In this document: one piece after another, positions 63,333-64,000 of the stretch
How positions within the stretch are numbered: the first letter of the stretch is position 1
Layout of the letters: every line of letters starts with the position of its first letter
Source of the DNA: Leptospira montravelensis
GTDB lineage: Bacteria; Spirochaetota; Leptospiria; Leptospirales; Leptospiraceae
Length of the DNA stretch: 64,000 nucleotides
Direction: 5' to 3'
NCBI RefSeq assembly: GCF_004770045.1
Contig: NZ_RQFO01000017.1
Coordinates: 124,001-188,000 of the forward strand
The notes under the pieces: model-generated
Databases searched by the model: none
Seen by the model: only the letters and a program-made list of their open reading frames with translations
What the model was told of the DNA's origin: nothing
Position numbers and translations under genes: made by a program

Positions 63333-64000
63333 TTATCTGTCCTCGTAGGAGAGTTCCCTTTCCATTTCTGAGTCGGTATCTTCTTCTAATTTAGGAGTGA
63401 ATTGGATGGAGATGATTTTGTTTCCCTCCATTTTTTTAACCTTCAAACTTCCTTTTTTGATTTGAACGACACTACCTTCTTTTGGCATATCTTCGTTCTT
63501 TTCCATAAAATAACCAGCGATGGTTCTAACTTCTTCCATATCGGAAGGTTCTTCCCCTTCCAAAATATCAGATAAACTTGATAGTTCAGTTTCACCATCT
63601 AAAGTGATAGTTTTGGTTTTTTTATTTTTAGATGTCACATCTACCTCATCGGTGTCTGTTTCATCTCGAATTTCACCAAAAAACTCTTCGATAATATCTT
63701 CTAACGTAAGTAAGCCGGAAACACCACCGTATTCATCAATAACAATTGCCATGTGTTGTTTTTTCTCACGAAGTTTTGTCATCACACGTTCTATGGACAT
63801 AGATTCTGGGACTTTCACAAAATCCTTTTCCATAATGACTGTGATTTTTTCTTTTTTACCTTTCGCAGAGAGATGTGCCGCTTGCCATTTTAAATATTTT
63901 TGAACATGGACAATACCTACAATTCGATCCAAAGTTTGATCATAAACAGGGTATCTAGAAAAACTATGTTCGGCAATGAGAGGGAGCATTTTATCTATCG
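63333..64000 (-). CDS. CBS-pair/CorC_HlyC-domain protein (TlyC/CNNM-like), 5' end outside window
   Basis: The visible 222 residues contain two CBS motifs (HSFSRYPVYDQTLDRIVGIVHV, then MAIVIDEYGGVSGLLTLEDIIEEFFGEI) and a C-terminal CorC_HlyC domain (TIAGYFMEKNEDMP, then FTPKLEE-type end). The CorC/CNNM family are magnesium or cobalt transport regulators and haemolysin-annotated proteins. The frame is still open at base 64000 (IDK before the internal Met at 63989), so the N-terminal membrane DUF21 part presumably lies outside the window. Confidence 0.85.
   Translation of the reverse strand, partial: IDKMLPLIAEHSFSRYPVYDQTLDRIVGIVHVQKYLKWQAAHLSAKGKKEKITVIMEKDFVKVPESMSIERVMTKLREKKQHMAIVIDEYGGVSGLLTLEDIIEEFFGEIRDETDTDEVDVTSKNKKTKTITLDGETELSSLSDILEGEEPSDMEEVRTIAGYFMEKNEDMPKEGSVVQIKKGSLKVKKMEGNKIISIQFTPKLEEDTDSEMERELSYEDR

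Noticed and set aside
1..64000. tRNA, rRNA, CRISPR array, insertion sequence or prophage
   Set aside because: Gaps were read for cloverleaf-like arms, regular spacer repeats, transposase motifs and terminal inverted repeats; none was found by eye.

Overview
The window looks like chromosome of a spirochaete, most probably Leptospira. Reasons: moderately AT-rich DNA, spirochaete-type lipoprotein signals (short hydrophobic stretch ending in a Cys after Asn/Ser/Thr-rich positions), a flgB-flgC-fliE cluster with FliF encoded elsewhere, a large membrane adenylate cyclase, and many compact operons with ATGA or TAATG overlaps. A saprophytic species is a guess from the wide metabolic repertoire (GH36 glycosidase, aromatic amino acid lyase, polyol-type kinase operon). 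I see no rRNA, tRNA, CRISPR array, transposase or prophage. Both ends cut genes: a secreted lipase on the left and a CBS/CorC-type protein on the right.

Layout. 1-5 kb: lipase, radA plus a short RNase D, and a GH36 alpha-galactosidase. 4.9-8.8 kb: a lipoprotein, a DUF4105-like protein whose reading frame runs upstream without any ATG/GTG/TTG, and a polytopic membrane protein. 8.8-11.7 kb: response regulator/PP2C phosphatase, an unknown protein and a histone-deacetylase-fold enzyme, then pyruvate kinase. 13-20 kb: flavoprotein, glyoxalase I, sterol-desaturase-type hydroxylase, and a four-gene Mce/Mla lipid-transport operon. 20-26.9 kb is more accessory: AraC regulator, second hydroxylase, a two-gene restriction-modification-like cassette, an ECF42 sigma factor with its YCII partner, and an SDR. 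27.3-28.7 kb: flgB-flgC-fliE.

28.8-39.7 kb holds the most interesting module. glpD, an APH/choline-kinase-like gene and an FGGY kinase form one operon. It is divergent from an MFS transporter that resembles the FLVCR choline/ethanolamine carriers. A TetR gene is divergent from a class III PLP enzyme. The two divergent intergenic regions share the same 15-bp operator core, so I infer one TetR regulon, possibly for uptake and breakdown of a phospholipid head group. Between the halves lies a small segment with a DUF7000 gene, bounded by a 25-bp direct repeat.

39.9-64 kb: fliF; a 16-17-TM class III adenylate cyclase; an alpha/beta hydrolase; a dapA-dapB-cdaA-cdaR operon (lysine/DAP synthesis plus c-di-AMP); a WecA-like transferase next to a DUF368 undecaprenyl-phosphate carrier; an aromatic amino acid lyase; NhaD; an NAPE-PLD-like lipoprotein; ccmE-ccmF-ccmH with a Cys-type CcmE; bioF; a sirtuin; and coenzyme A genes in which CoaB and CoaC are separate. 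Functional calls rest on motifs read by eye; no searches were run.
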